A stretch of DNA of 64,000 bases from Cannabis sativa (lineage: Eukaryota > Streptophyta > Magnoliopsida > Rosales > Cannabaceae): positions 186,001 through 250,000 of the forward strand of contig NC_083606.1 of NCBI RefSeq assembly GCF_029168945.1, read 5' to 3'. The position numbers and the translations under genes are program-made. The notes beneath the pieces are model-generated. The model saw only the letters and a program-made list of their open reading frames with translations, was not told the DNA's origin and ran no database searches. How positions within the stretch are numbered: position 1 is the first letter of the stretch; every line of letters begins with the position of its first letter. Shown piece by piece: positions 24,787-36,552 of this stretch.

Positions 24787-27717
24787 TTATATCTTGCTTC
24801 TCATCCTCACAAGCTTGGCCAAAGTTTCTTGAGCAGCCAAAGTGTGAGCATGGTTATGACCAAGCATCACAGTCCTAATACTAATACATGTTCTACAAAG
24901 CTCTTCTCCACTGTCAAAATGGCCTCCTCTCATCAACAATTTCGCCCTTGTCTCGAGCAGGGTAGCCTTAAGCAGTGTCACATCTTGCCACACGTACTCG
25001 TCCACCCTCTGATTGTTACTACCGCCGCCTTTTAACTTGTTCTTCCAACACAACGAGCCGTGGCACCAGTCTTGAATCTGTGACACAAAAGACTTCTCTA
25101 CTTCTTCTAGCACATTGGTGCAAACCTTTAAGAGCTCTAGAGCCGAGTTGCATCTTGAGAACGTGGTGAATGCTCTTATGGCGAGCGGTAGAGCTGTTCT
25201 TTTGATGTATAAAACCATGTCAATCGCCTTGAGTTGGACTAATGGAGGCTCTGATTTGAATCCAAACACAAGAAATGCTGAACCCCATAGATGATCAGAG
25301 TTCAGTAAAGGATTTCCACTCTTTCTTATACCGTCTACTGTGGCCTTTGCAGCCTGCAACCCTTGGTTTCTTTTCCCATATACTTGAGTTATGGGATGGA
25401 ATTGGATCCAACATCCACCCTGCTTGTTAGCTCGACGAGCCAATCCTAGTTTGACAAGAAGAAGAGCTGAATCTTCTTGGCTCTTCCAGTTTTGCGCTGA
25501 CAGACAACTCGAGCAGCACACAAACGACATACTTAGGCAACTTGTCCATTTCCTGAACCGATTCCCTGCAGCAGGCATGTTCTCAGCTGCTGTACCGAGC
25601 AAACTCGTGGAGATTGGAGACGGGGCAAACCAAGCACCAACTAGCAGCATTCTTGCAGCGAGTCGGTTTGCTCTTCCACTAGTTTGTTGTAAGATGGCAA
25701 AGCAAAAAGTTAGGACTTTGATCAAGAAAGGGTTGTTCTTGCAGTACTGCTCTTCGTCTATGCTTATGAACGAGCAAGGAGAGCTCTCGTCGAGTTGTAA
25801 ATTGTTGATAGCATCAAACAATGCAGATGGGGTGATTGCAAGTTCGGAGAGTAAGCAACCAACAAGCCACAAACCAAAGCTCAACCTTGCTAGTTTCTCA
25901 TCAAATCTCATAAGAAACTCCAACTCTTCAGCAGGGTAATCTTTCTTCCTTCTTCCCCTAATCAAATTCATAGCATCTGAGATTGGCAAAGGTGGAAGCT
26001 GCAGCATTGTGTCGAAATTCATCACCTTGGACAACCTAGTAGTGATTATAACATGTGAACCACCTGTGTTTCTTGGGATCAAATCATTTAAATCTTTCCC
26101 TTCCCACCACTCCCTCTCAGTCTCAAGATTATCAATGATCAACAAATAAGGCATGTCCCTAAACAACTCCCTCTTAACTCTCTTAAACGCTTCGAATTCT
26201 TGTTCCTCAAAGCTTCTAATCCTTCCCCTCTCTTTCTCTGCATCAGAACTCACATCCAACCCAAGATTAAGTGAAAGATTAAGAATGTTTTGCCTAAAGT
26301 ACCTTGCTTCACCACCAACCCACAACACCATCTTATACCTTTGAGAATATCTATAAGCATACTCAAGAACAAGCTCAGTCTTTCCAATACCAGGAGCCCC
26401 ATTTATGCAAATAACACTACTACCATTTTTAGACTTCTTACACTTTGAAAAAGACCTTCTTGTTGAGTTTCTAACAGGTTGTTCAATCCAAGCCTCTAAC
26501 TTTGGCTCTTTACACTTACCAAGCTCAAGATTAATGAATCTTCCTCCTCCTCTTGTTCCCACATCACTTTCCTCATCAGCTAACCCTTCAGACTGGCCAC
26601 TTGCTTCACCTTTAGTAAAAGGCAAAGAACATTCTTGCTCAAAACAATCTCCATAACCAAACAAAGTAGCTTCAATTTCCGAAATCTCTTTATCCCTTCC
26701 AACAAAAAACTTGTTTCTCGAAAAGGGTAGTTCCTCAAAACCGCCTTCGATATCAGCTACAGCCACACTCTTCCTCCCAAGCTTTCCTCTAAGAATCCCA
26801 GCAACTCTAGCTATACAACTCCTCCAGTTACTCCCATTAGCTTCAAGCTTAAACTCATTACAACATTTCATAAGCCCATCAATGGCTTCCCTACACTCTT
26901 TATCACCACCTTGTTGCAGACTCACAATCTCAGCAGGCACAGTCTCAAAAAAGAGAGGAATCAAGTTCTTTTTCTGAGCAAAGAACCTAATCTCCTCCAA
27001 ACTAAGATGGTTAAGAAAACTCAAACCAGTAACAACCACAACCCCATAAGTAACAGAACAAATAACTCTGTCAGCAATCTCATGGCTCTGAGTATCAGAA
27101 TACTTAGCTCTATCAGCAGCAAAACAAGCAATCCCTTGAAGCTCAAGCTCAGACTTAACCCACTTGCAGAACCTAATCAAGTTTGGATTTTGACCATGGA
27201 AACCAACATAAACATCACAACTCCTTAACTTAACATTAGAAGAAGGAGAAAGAGACCCCCCTTTTGCAAATGAAATCCTAGGAACTGGGAAAGAGAATGA
27301 GATACGTGGGGGTGCAGATGAGTCAGAAACAGGTAAGCAAGTTACAAACTTTTGGTCCCCACCAACACCAACAACACCATTACAGCCCCAACCATCTTCA
27401 GAAAACTCATACTGATCTGAAGGTGGAGTGTATGAGCTACTTGGAATGTCATCTGACTGAGAACCCCCTCTGAAGGAAAGTGGGGGAGAAGGGTAATTTG
27501 TTGGGGTTATTATGGCTCTTGGTGATATGTAAGGAGATTGAAGAGCTGAGACAAATGCTGAAGAGGGTGGTGAAATTAGGGAAGGTGAGTTGTAAACAGA
27601 AGAAGCTTCAATTGATGATTGAGATAAAGAGAGTTGCTCATTGGATTTAGTTCCTGATATTTTGATAGTTAAACCACTTGAAATAGAGGTTTCTTCTGGT
27701 AATGGGGTTTCCTCCAT
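24787..27717 (-). CDS. TNP: TIR-NB-ARC-TPR (TNP-type) protein
   Basis: An intronless frame of 976 codons. Residues 1-165 are Ser/Pro-rich. A TIR-like domain spans about 166-318 (SCDVYVGFHGQNPNLIRFCK). The segment LNHLSLEEIRFF aligns with the TIR helix that carries the catalytic Glu, so E242 may correspond to it. An NB-ARC-like ATPase follows: Walker A GAPGIGKTEL (440-449), Walker B LLIIDNLE (525-532) and VIITTRL (556-562). The C-terminus is helical and ends in a TPR-like repeat (AKLLMRGGHFDSGEELCRTC). There are no leucine-rich repeats. This architecture matches the conserved land-plant TNP class (from memory At5g56220 and At4g23440), which is distinct from TNL immune receptors; the role is not settled. 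The start is the first Met, with the next upstream ATGs forming immediate start-stop pairs. Identification is confident. Confidence 0.9.
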   Translation of the reverse strand: MEETPLPEETSISSGLTIKISGTKSNEQLSLSQSSIEASSVYNSPSLISPPSSAFVSALQSPYISPRAIITPTNYPSPPLSFRGGSQSDDIPSSSYTPPSDQYEFSEDGWGCNGVVGVGGDQKFVTCLPVSDSSAPPRISFSFPVPRISFAKGGSLSPSSNVKLRSCDVYVGFHGQNPNLIRFCKWVKSELELQGIACFAADRAKYSDTQSHEIADRVICSVTYGVVVVTGLSFLNHLSLEEIRFFAQKKNLIPLFFETVPAEIVSLQQGGDKECREAIDGLMKCCNEFKLEANGSNWRSCIARVAGILRGKLGRKSVAVADIEGGFEELPFSRNKFFVGRDKEISEIEATLFGYGDCFEQECSLPFTKGEASGQSEGLADEESDVGTRGGGRFINLELGKCKEPKLEAWIEQPVRNSTRRSFSKCKKSKNGSSVICINGAPGIGKTELVLEYAYRYSQRYKMVLWVGGEARYFRQNILNLSLNLGLDVSSDAEKERGRIRSFEEQEFEAFKRVKRELFRDMPYLLIIDNLETEREWWEGKDLNDLIPRNTGGSHVIITTRLSKVMNFDTMLQLPPLPISDAMNLIRGRRKKDYPAEELEFLMRFDEKLARLSFGLWLVGCLLSELAITPSALFDAINNLQLDESSPCSFISIDEEQYCKNNPFLIKVLTFCFAILQQTSGRANRLAARMLLVGAWFAPSPISTSLLGTAAENMPAAGNRFRKWTSCLSMSFVCCSSCLSAQNWKSQEDSALLLVKLGLARRANKQGGCWIQFHPITQVYGKRNQGLQAAKATVDGIRKSGNPLLNSDHLWGSAFLVFGFKSEPPLVQLKAIDMVLYIKRTALPLAIRAFTTFSRCNSALELLKVCTNVLEEVEKSFVSQIQDWCHGSLCWKNKLKGGGSNNQRVDEYVWQDVTLLKATLLETRAKLLMRGGHFDSGEELCRTCISIRTVMLGHNHAHTLAAQETLAKLVRMRSKI

Positions 27718-28120
27718 GGCTATGGCTATGGCTGTTGCAGATCTCAGTTACATTCACATGATGATATTATTATTATCTACTGATTATTTTTCCTGGTTTG
27801 AAAGGAAAATACACAACAAAAAGAGTGTCAGAACAAGAAGAAGGAGATGAATGCAACAGTTAATAATAGGAAAGAAAATATGAGATTATGTGATTGTGAT
27901 GTGATATGATATGAGTGGGCCATTATATATATATGATGATGATTATTATGAACCAAGCTTGTTCATTGATGGCTTGACAATGATAAAGACTGAATTTTTA
28001 GTTAAGAATTGGAATAAAGAAATGTTTTTTATTATTATTATTACCTTAGAAGCATCATAAGAGAGAGTCAAGTCATCTTCTTCTCTGGTTTTAGTTTTGT
28101 GAGTTTAAAGAAGAAATGGT
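27718..28120 (-). promoter_or_regulatory. Leader/promoter region of the TNP gene
   Basis: Upstream of the start (higher coordinates) the minus strand carries a CCATAG direct repeat next to the ATG and two start-stop pairs at 27748-27759. Further up are pyrimidine-rich segments. The transcription start is not identifiable. Confidence 0.4.
27748..27759 (-). promoter_or_regulatory. Two consecutive minimal uORFs (ATGTGA, ATGTAA)
   Basis: On the minus strand the sequence reads ATGTGAATGTAA, ending 30 bases before the TNP start. Both are AUG-stop elements. AUGUAA is the element known to cause ribosome stalling in the boron-regulated NIP5;1 leader. A regulatory role here is inference and depends on the transcript including this segment. 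Confidence 0.4.
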
Positions 28121-28954
28121 TTTGATGAGGTTGGAATATGGATCTATAAAAGGTTTTATTTTGAACATTTAATAATAGTTTTATAGAAAAAAGAGACAGT
28201 TCTTAATGGTGGTGCAGCAACACATACATAATTATTTGTATTTGTATTTTTTGTTTTATGTGTTGTAAGAACATGTAATGTAATGACTAATATAGGCCTT
28301 AATTAATTAATTAATTAATAATTAATAGTATAATCAAATCTTAATCTCTCTTTCTTTCTCACTATATAGATATAATCTAACATGGGTTTTCTCTCTCATG
28401 TCAGAAAAAAAAGATATTGGGACTTAAAAACATGATTCAGATTTCAGAATTTGTTGGGTTTTTCAACTTCATTTTCATTCATAAAATGGCCTTAAACTAA
28501 TTTTTCTTCCTATTTTTGTAAATTTTTATAATTTTTTTTCAATTTTTATCATCAGCATTGCAATATGTAGCAGGTTATTATATCTGACACAGTTTGGAAA
28601 TATTTAACCTTGGAAATTGGAGCTTGGACCAGTCCAACTATCACCCCAAATAATATATATCAAATAATTCAATTTTTAATTATTATTATTATTAATATTT
28701 TACCTGTTTTTGGTTGGAAAATTTGAAAGCTGAGGAGAAAGAAAGAATCTTTTGAAAGTATTTCATTATTATTATTATTATGTTATTTGAATAAAAATTT
28801 AAATGATAATGATTTTTTCAGAAAGGCTTTTTGAGTGAGTGATGATTAGTGTAATATATGGAAAAGGGTTACAACATATGATATCATATGATGAATGAAT
28901 GTTAATCTTAGTTTAGTTCTACATCCACTTAGTTATAATATATATATTATAAAG

Positions 28955-29300
28955 TGCTTTTATAATATACATTCTTAAATGATACACTTTTTATATGTTT
29001 CAATTTTATAATTATTTAAAAAAAATTTAAAATTTTAAAAATTCAAAATAATTTATAATATAAAAAGTAGTGTTCAAATAGTTATTTTAAACCCATATAA
29101 AATATAAAGGTTACGTTTACAAAAGACTATTTAAATCTTATTTTCGGCACATTAAATTTCTCTAAATATCTCAAAATTTTACAAAATATCTTAAATAATT
29201 ATAACGTACACAATTATAAAAAAAATAGACTAAAAAATTATTTCGAATACTAATATAAATAGAAATGTATCAGTGCATCTCCATTCAAGTTTTCTAATAT
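28955..29300. repeat. Foldback-family relic
   Basis: The order of blocks (AATGATACACTTTT, CAAAATAATTTATAATATAA, TTTTCGGCACATTAAATTTC, TGTATCAGTGCATCT) matches the better-preserved element at 49407-49818, but the copy is diverged. Confidence 0.6.
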
Positions 29301-29802
29301 ATATATATAGTTAGTTGAGTTGACCACTTGTAAATTAAATTGTTGTATTATATCATTAATATTATTAATTAATTAATAATGTTTGATAGAAGAAGTCGGT
29401 GTTTAATTATGTGCAACTCTCTCATTAGTGGGTGGTGTGGTCCTTTTCTTCTATAGTTTTGATGCATGTTTATCCATGATACTAATTTAGCATAGGATCA
29501 TACTAGCTAGTGGTTTTAAAGGAATGAAAATGTCAATTTCAAGAATAATAATGAAAAATGAATATTAAGGTTGGGTTAGTGGTGTGAAGAAGATAAGTTA
29601 ATTGAGTCATAATAACACTCATTAGCCATTTGCACCATGAATTTCAAATTAATAGACACATTACTACTATATATTATAGATATTGCACTACACATTACAC
29701 AACAAAATAAACACAACACACAAGTCATAACATTTTTTTTATAAATTATTGTCCATACTTCAATGATATACTTCAAGGATAACACGTAATTTCACTTGAT
29801 TT

Positions 29803-29842
29803 ATTGAGAAGACCACGTGGAATGATCCACGTGGTACTCAAT
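29803..29842. promoter_or_regulatory. Palindrome containing two G-boxes
   Basis: ACCACGTGG and CCACGTGGT form inverted arms around AATGAT, extended outward by ATTGAG and CTCAAT. Each arm contains CACGTG, the bZIP/bHLH binding core. No gene start is nearby, so function is uncertain; it may be a transposon end. Confidence 0.45.
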
Positions 29843-31483
29843 AAAAAGATTGTCCAAATGTATTAGCAATAGATATTGCTAATAACCCATATCACTACCG
29901 GAGGTAAAAAACTTCCCTTAATGATCACTAAATGAGCGTTTCGCTCTTGAAGGCCAAAGCCATCTAGAAGGAGCAGTGAAAATACACAAACATGATCCTG
30001 GACTAGAGAGTTTCAGAAGCCTAAGATAAATACGGTCAAGTGCGGTCCTCACTTGTCAACGAGAAAAAATATAAAGTTACACTTTCATTATATAAAAGAA
30101 TCAGAGTTTAGTTCTCGAGACAAAATCTCTGTTAAATTTTTTAGACAACACCCGACTCATGTATTGAGATTATTTTACAATCCCAACTACATAAAAATCA
30201 TATTCTTTTCTTGCTTATTAATTTATTCTTTTTAGTCTCTATAATCACATTTCAATTTTAATTGCTCAAGATTCCTATCTACATATATAAACCATTACAC
30301 AATCGATACATTGATTTTATTTATTTTTAAAAAATAGATTATATAATATTAATCCTTAACTTGATACAACCTACTAAAATTAAAAAGACTACAAAACTCT
30401 TCCAAAAATAGTAAAGAGATGAGTTAATTGAGTCATATTAAACACTTATTCACAATGCTATATGTATCTATACGTAGTTTGGTAAGTGTGAATCTCTTTT
30501 GCGGCCTATAAAATATGGTTTCGAGAAGAGTAGTTATATTAGGGCAAGGAGTAACTCTTCTTTGTAAAGTAAGTCGCGATTAAAGTTTATGTAGTCATTA
30601 TACCGCGTAAACTTTTATGACTTTATTATTTTAGATATGTTTGTTTTGTTTTTAAGATTTAAGATTGGAATTGGCTCTTTTTCATTTGATAATTTATTTT
30701 ATTAGTTACATATTATTAATTAATTTATATATGCTTTTGTTGTAATTACCTTTTAGATTGTCTTTCTTATTTATGTATGCCAAGTCATGATCACGTAGGT
30801 TTATATTAGTGGTCTATATATGTATTATTGTTGCTTGTTCAAGTAGTGATTTATAATATATATTTTTCTTAACTTTTCAAGAGTTATTAATTAGTTGTTT
30901 GGTTAATAAAAGCTAAGTCTTTCTTTAATAAATAGTAAGTAAATAACACCATTAAGCCACTTTGTCCATAAATTTATTCAAATTTGAAAAAGGGATACAT
31001 GAGACAATTAAGTATTAATAATAATGCACTATACTACACTAGCTAGTACATTACACATCCAAGTAAGGACAACAACACAATTAATATTCTATAGATATAT
31101 CGACATATATTCAAAAGAATAACAAAAAATGTTAAAAGATGCATACACAAAAATTAGCATAATGTTATTATTATATTTTAATATTAATTTTTATATATTT
31201 TAATTTAATAAATAATTTAGAAAATTTCTAACTAATTATTGTGTATCACATCGATATGTTATTAAGCACTTTAAAATAATACATAACAATAATAATACAA
31301 AAAATCATTTAAAAAAATAGTATAAAGATAATTTATAAAAAAAGATATAAAAATTGTAAAAAATTACTAACCAATTATTAAGTACCACATTAATATGACA
31401 TTGAGTACCATACTAATAACAAATATAAAAAAATACCAACAAAAAATAGTAAGAAAAAAAAAACAAAAAACAAAAGAAAGTAT

Positions 31484-31804
31484 AGCGCATGTTTGTCATC
31501 ATAACTAAAAAACTGTTTTTTGTTTTTAAAAATAGAAAATTGTTTTTAAAAATAATTTGACTTGTTTGGCCTTGTTTTTTAAAAACAGTTTTCAGAAAAT
31601 AAAGTTACAAAAAACAAGAATTTTGAAAACAACAAAATGTTGTTTTCTGTTTTAAAAACCAATTCACTTTTAGTCAATATTGTTTTTAAAAATCACTAGC
31701 CAAACGTGACTTGTGTTTAAAAACTTCAAAAACTATTTTTTGTTCTCATTTCTAAAAATAATTTTTTAAAACAAAAAACAGAAAACAATACCAAACATGC
31801 TCAT
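31484..31804. mobile_element. Foldback MITE with GCATGTTTG ends
   Basis: The left end GCGCATGTTTG is inverted against CAAACATGCTC at the right, and the interior is full of paired TTTTTAAAAACA blocks. ATA flanks both sides, a possible 3-bp duplication. No coding capacity. Confidence 0.65.
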
Positions 31805-32877
31805 AGTTTTTTTTTTTTTCTTAATATCCATTCTTATTATACATGTTAATGTTATAGATATATATATTCAAAGGAGAGAGAGGAGCATTAATGATATTAT
31901 AATAATAAATGAGTAGTGTATAAATATAAAGTAGAGGCATAATAATAAACATAAATAGAAAAGAGATAGTATAGTTAATAATGGTGGCTCTGCCATTACA
32001 TTACATTTACAATGTTTGTTAGAGCTCAACATATATATATATATGCATTTTATTTGAATTTCCATGTGATTATTGTTTGAAAAAATTGTTTATTCGATCA
32101 TATTATTATTTTCGTAACTATTGTTAGTAAACACCAATTTAACATTTTGTAAGGGGTGATATTTTATAATTGGTTAGTCATATTTTTTTAAAAAAAAATT
32201 GACAGTGGTATTTTTTAGAATTTTTCTGTTTTTACTTTTGTTTGTATAAAATATAATTTGTGTTAATTGTTGCTCGTTTTCAAAAAATAAGTATATCACT
32301 AGTTATAATAATATGATTATTCTATATTGTGGAGTAAATAGTAATTATTAGCTTTATGTAATTATACACTATATATTAATATAAGTATACCACTAGAATA
32401 AATTATAAATTTTAATTAGTAGCATACTTGATCAAATGTTTATTAGATATCAAATAGTAATTTATAGACTAAATATTAAGTAATAATTATTAAAGAATAT
32501 AGTATGTAATTAATTGATACTATGTAATTGTTTGAATAAATAATTAATTATCCTTTTTTATTCGTTACTAATTAATGATTTTATAACACGATAAAAACTG
32601 AACTTAGCAAGAGATAATACTAACTTTCTTCAAAATATTTTTATAGTTTGATTAAATTAATAAACTATTTTATTCAATTTATAAAAATATGAAAAAGAAA
32701 GAACATTCAAAGCAAATTATTATTTTAATTAATTGGTATTAAGTAATAATAAAAACTCTAAAAATGATAGTACTGTAAAAATAAAATAAAATAAATAAAC
32801 TAATAATACACTATCATACTTTTTTTTCTTAACATAAACTATCATAATTGTTGTTTTTGTTTTAGTTGTATTCTTCT

Positions 32878-33474
32878 TAGGGGTGTGCATAAATCGATTC
32901 AATCTAATGAGAATCGACCGATCCAATTACAACCGACCGCCAAATATTGGATATCCAATTGTGATCGGATCGGATTGGATGTTATTTTTAAATATCCAAT
33001 TGGATCGGATCGGATGGTGGATGAGGTGTCTAAAAATCCAATACATCCAACATCCAATCGAACTAATTAGTATTTTCATTTAGTTTGGATGAATAATTAG
33101 ATTTTATATTGTTATACGTCAAATCTATATGTATATATGAAAATTAACATTAAAGTTTTACTTTTCTTTTCTTGGATTGGATGGATCCAGTCCAATCCAA
33201 TACATACTGGATCTAAAATATTGGATGGGTCCGATCCAATCCAAAAAATACTAGGTTTAAAATATTAGATAAATCCAAATTAAACAAAAAAAATATATAT
33301 GAAATACATCCAATGGATAGAACCGATCCAATCCAACATCCAATGGATGTTGGATCGATTGGATGACGAAATTAATTGGATCGGATTGGATGGTAAAATC
33401 TAACATCCTATATATGATTGGATCGGATCTGGATATGCCTAAAAACATTAGATGTCATCCAATGAACACCCCTA
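32878..33474. mobile_element. Non-autonomous hAT-like element with TAGGGGTG ends
   Basis: It begins TAGGGGTGTGCA and ends TGAACACCCCTA. The interior consists of many GATCGGATTGGAT and ATCCAATCC words pairing with each other. It shares ends and style with 40140-41876. The flanks do not show a clean 8-bp duplication. Short open frames inside are by-products. Confidence 0.7.
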
Positions 33475-34861
33475 CTTCTAATATATAATAGTAATTAATA
33501 TATGTGATAAAGATAACTTTTTATATATATATATATAAATATATATATATATTTTAATTATTATAGATTAATAATACAATGAATGCTCCTCCTTAAAGCT
33601 AAAATAAACATTATTATAAATGTTGTTAAAAAGTTAGGGAAAAAAACAATGAATGAATGAGTTAAAAAGGCATTTCAAAAAGCTAATTTTAAAATAATAT
33701 AATCACCTTTCTATTTATTAATATTTATTATTGTAAATAAAGGACTATGAATATAGTATACATTATTACTTTTTATTTAATGGAAGATATATAAATATAC
33801 TAATTAATCATAAAGTCTTGTGTATTCATTAAAATTAGGGTGGCTTATTAATGTTATTGTTATTGCTTTAATAATATAACAATAATAAATTACATTTTTA
33901 TAAATACTTAAATTATTATTTTTCAACAATTAATACCCTCTTCATAAAACCATTTTTTTTAATATATCAAACAAAGATTCTAACTCTATTTGTCTCCCTA
34001 ACAACCATTTTTATATAATATTATACTATATATAAATATATAGAATCGAATCGTACTTATAATAAAAAAAAAATAATAAACTAAATATTATCATTAGTTT
34101 TCTCTAAATATAATAAGGATAGTACACATTAATTGTACAAAGAAAAAAAATAGAGAAAGATCAATACATTTAAAGTCAAACCAACATGAATAATTATTTT
34201 TCTCATCCAATAAAAATAAATTCAAAGAAGATTAAATGAAAGTAATAATGAATTTTAATGGATTGAAATTGTTACTAATGTTTTGTCCTCTGATTATTTG
34301 CTCTTTTAATTTAGGCAAGACATCAGTGAATTTGCCTGCACGTTTTTAAAAAAGACATGCCTAATTTGCTTGAGATGCTAGAGGAGACTTATTAGCACGA
34401 ATTCAAGGACTAGTTGATGATTCCATGGAGACAAAAAGACTACGATATAGAACAACTCGATAAGTCATTTATGCAAGATTCTATCGATACTACGAGTTTT
34501 ATTTTACATAATATTGCGAGTCATTTTCAATGGTGCAAATTTTATGTACTTGAAGTTCGACATTCTTGTGGGGAAGAGAAATTTATCCCAACAACAAAAT
34601 TTTTTATGATGTTGCTTTGTTTAGTTTAGTTTTTATTTTTGATATATATTTGGTTTCATTTGTTTCCCTTGTGGATTTTTTCTTGTTGAGAATTTGAGAC
34701 GAATTGCCTCTTAGACTAAAAAGAAATAGAATAAAGAAATACCTATCTATTTACTAGATCATTTCTTCTTATTCAACTCCTTCAATCCTCTTCATCCTTC
34801 GAAAATCGTTATTACTTTATATTTTACCTCATCTTAATATTTTATTTTATTCAAAAAAAAA

Positions 34862-34879
34862 ACATCAACATTTAAAATC
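34862..34879. repeat. Target-site duplication (left) of second LINE relic
   Basis: ACATCAACATTTAAAATC, exactly repeated at 35353-35370. Confidence 0.9.
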
Positions 34880-35352
34880 TTTTTTTTTTTTTGAAAAATG
34901 TGTTTATAAATAAAATTGAAGTTAGACCTCATGGTCATTACAAAATATATTAACAGGTATAGTAGATATCTCTACTATGCCCGTAACATTGTTGGCAAAC
35001 ACTCATTTGTCCACATTATGGGCCGCGTAGTTACAGTTTCTACTTTCTAGTTATACAAGAGAAATTACAATTAGTCATAAAAGTAGAGATGAGCTTGCAA
35101 TGACTCACATAGTTCTCAATCCCCCAAATAGAGTCATTCCCTTTTAGGTTCTTGATAACAATCTCTGAATCACTCTCCACTAAAACAAAAGGATGATGCA
35201 ATGAGACCGCTGTCTCTATGGCTAAAAGACAGGCAACAGCTTCTCCAGTGAGTGGGTCAGAAAAGTGTAGCATTTTAACCGCCATCCACAATACTGATTC
35301 GTTATGGTCTCTCGCAATCGCCACAGCACACATAGTTTCACCTCCGACTTTG
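34880..35352 (-). mobile_element. 5'-truncated LINE insertion with RNase H remnant
   Basis: On the minus strand this insert ends in a 13-base poly(A) (T run 34880-34892). It encodes a recognisable part of the RNase H-like domain: AVAIARDHNESVLW, DPLTGEAVACLLAIETAVSL, VLVESDSEIVIKNL and a degraded end. Perfect 18-bp duplications bound it. Reverse transcriptase is missing. The 116-codon frame on this strand starts outside the insert and is not a host gene. Confidence 0.9.
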
Positions 35353-35370
35353 ACATCAACATTTAAAATC
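35353..35370. repeat. Target-site duplication (right) of second LINE relic
   Basis: Exact copy of 34862-34879. Confidence 0.9.
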
Positions 35371-35452
35371 AATACATAGAAAACATACATTTATATTAGC
35401 ACATTTCAATTTTTTTCATAATAAGGAATAATAATAATAATAAAATCTAAGG

Positions 35453-35830
35453 TGTTTGTACAATGCAACCCTACAAAAGAGGGTGCACTGATGGACCGCT
35501 CTTTATTTTTGATATTTAAGATATATATTTTAGTTTTTTTTTTGCGTAGTTAGTTGTATACGTTTTAGTTATTTAAGACATCTTGCAAAATTTTGAAAAA
35601 TTTAAAATAATTTATAATATAGAAAGTAGTATTCAAATAATATATTTTACACACGTGCAACGAAATGTTTAAATCTTATTTTCAATGTGTTAAATTTTTT
35701 TCGAATTTCTCAAAATTTTGTAGGATATTTTTAAAAATAATTACGTATACGACTATAAAAAATTGGCCTAAATATTTTTCACAGAAACTAAAATAAATAG
35801 GGATACAAGTAAATCACTTTTAAGTAGTAC
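35453..35830. repeat. Foldback-family relic upstream of WIP
   Basis: It contains the family's ACACACGTGCAACGAAATG centre, the GTTATTTAAGACATCTTGCA block and ends of the AATGCAACCCT type. It resembles 49407-49818 and is diverged. Confidence 0.6.
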
Positions 35831-36189
35831 TATTTACCTAAAATATATAATTATATGGGAAATTAACATATTTTATTATAAAAAAAATAATAAAAAATAA
35901 ATTGTGTGATGAGGAGAGTACAGCGGTGTCCAGTGGGCCACGAAAGCCCGCATGTGGCCCATCTTAATCTCAATCACCACCACGCACCCACGTTCTTTCT
36001 CTATTCTTTTCCTTTTTACAATTTACCCCCTTTACTTTTCCATTATTCAAATTCCACCCCTTCGTTTCTGCTATTTACTCCTTCCTTCTTCTATTTTCTT
36101 CATTATAATAATAGTAATTATTAATATTAATCTAAACAGTAATAATGGATTCGTTTTCTTGGCTATAAATCTCCAAATCCAACTACTGT

Positions 36190-36399
36190 TTAGGGTTTCC
36201 GTGTTCTTCCATTTCCCAATTCTCTCAATTAATCCAATCTTCAAACCATTATTGGTAACGGTAAGCATCAATCTCCATAATTATATTTCTTTTTGGTATA
36301 ATTCGATTGTATTGTTAATTTTGCATATTGAATTCAATACTAATCGAGCTTTTGATTGTAATAATCTTAACTTATGCTGAATTTAAATTTCTAATACAG
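36190..36399 (+). promoter_or_regulatory. WIP leader: inverted telo-box and leader intron
   Basis: TTAGGGTTT at 36190-36198 is the reverse form of the telo-box. A likely leader intron runs from GTAAGC at 36261 to ACAG at 36399. A TTGAT pentanucleotide run follows at about 36436-36466, before the ATG. Confidence 0.5.
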
Positions 36400-36552
36400 T
36401 TGTTGAAAGAAATTGTGAGCCACGAGCTGAAATGAAATGACTTGATTTGATTTGATTTGATTTGATTACCTGTTGGCCGTTGATCTTGATCTTTTCCAAT
36501 CTGTTATGTATGTGTGTTTGTGAGAGAAAGAGATTTTGGGATTTGTTTTGTT

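Larger units (their letters stand above)
28121..34879. other. Intergenic stretch, repeats only
   Basis: No gene is supported. It contains a foldback-family copy (28955-29300), a double G-box palindrome (29803-29842), two foldback MITEs (31484-31804 and 32878-33474) and simple A/T sequence. A more complex segment at 29850-30240 and an open frame at 34414-34629 match nothing I recognise. Confidence 0.45.

Noticed and set aside
29850..30240. More complex unassigned sequence considered as LTR or pararetrovirus remnant
   Set aside because: No primer site, protease, reverse transcriptase or terminal repeat could be seen.
32883..33083. Two overlapping 60-66 codon plus-strand frames
   Set aside because: They lie within the GGATTGGAT-rich hAT-like foldback and reflect its repeat words.
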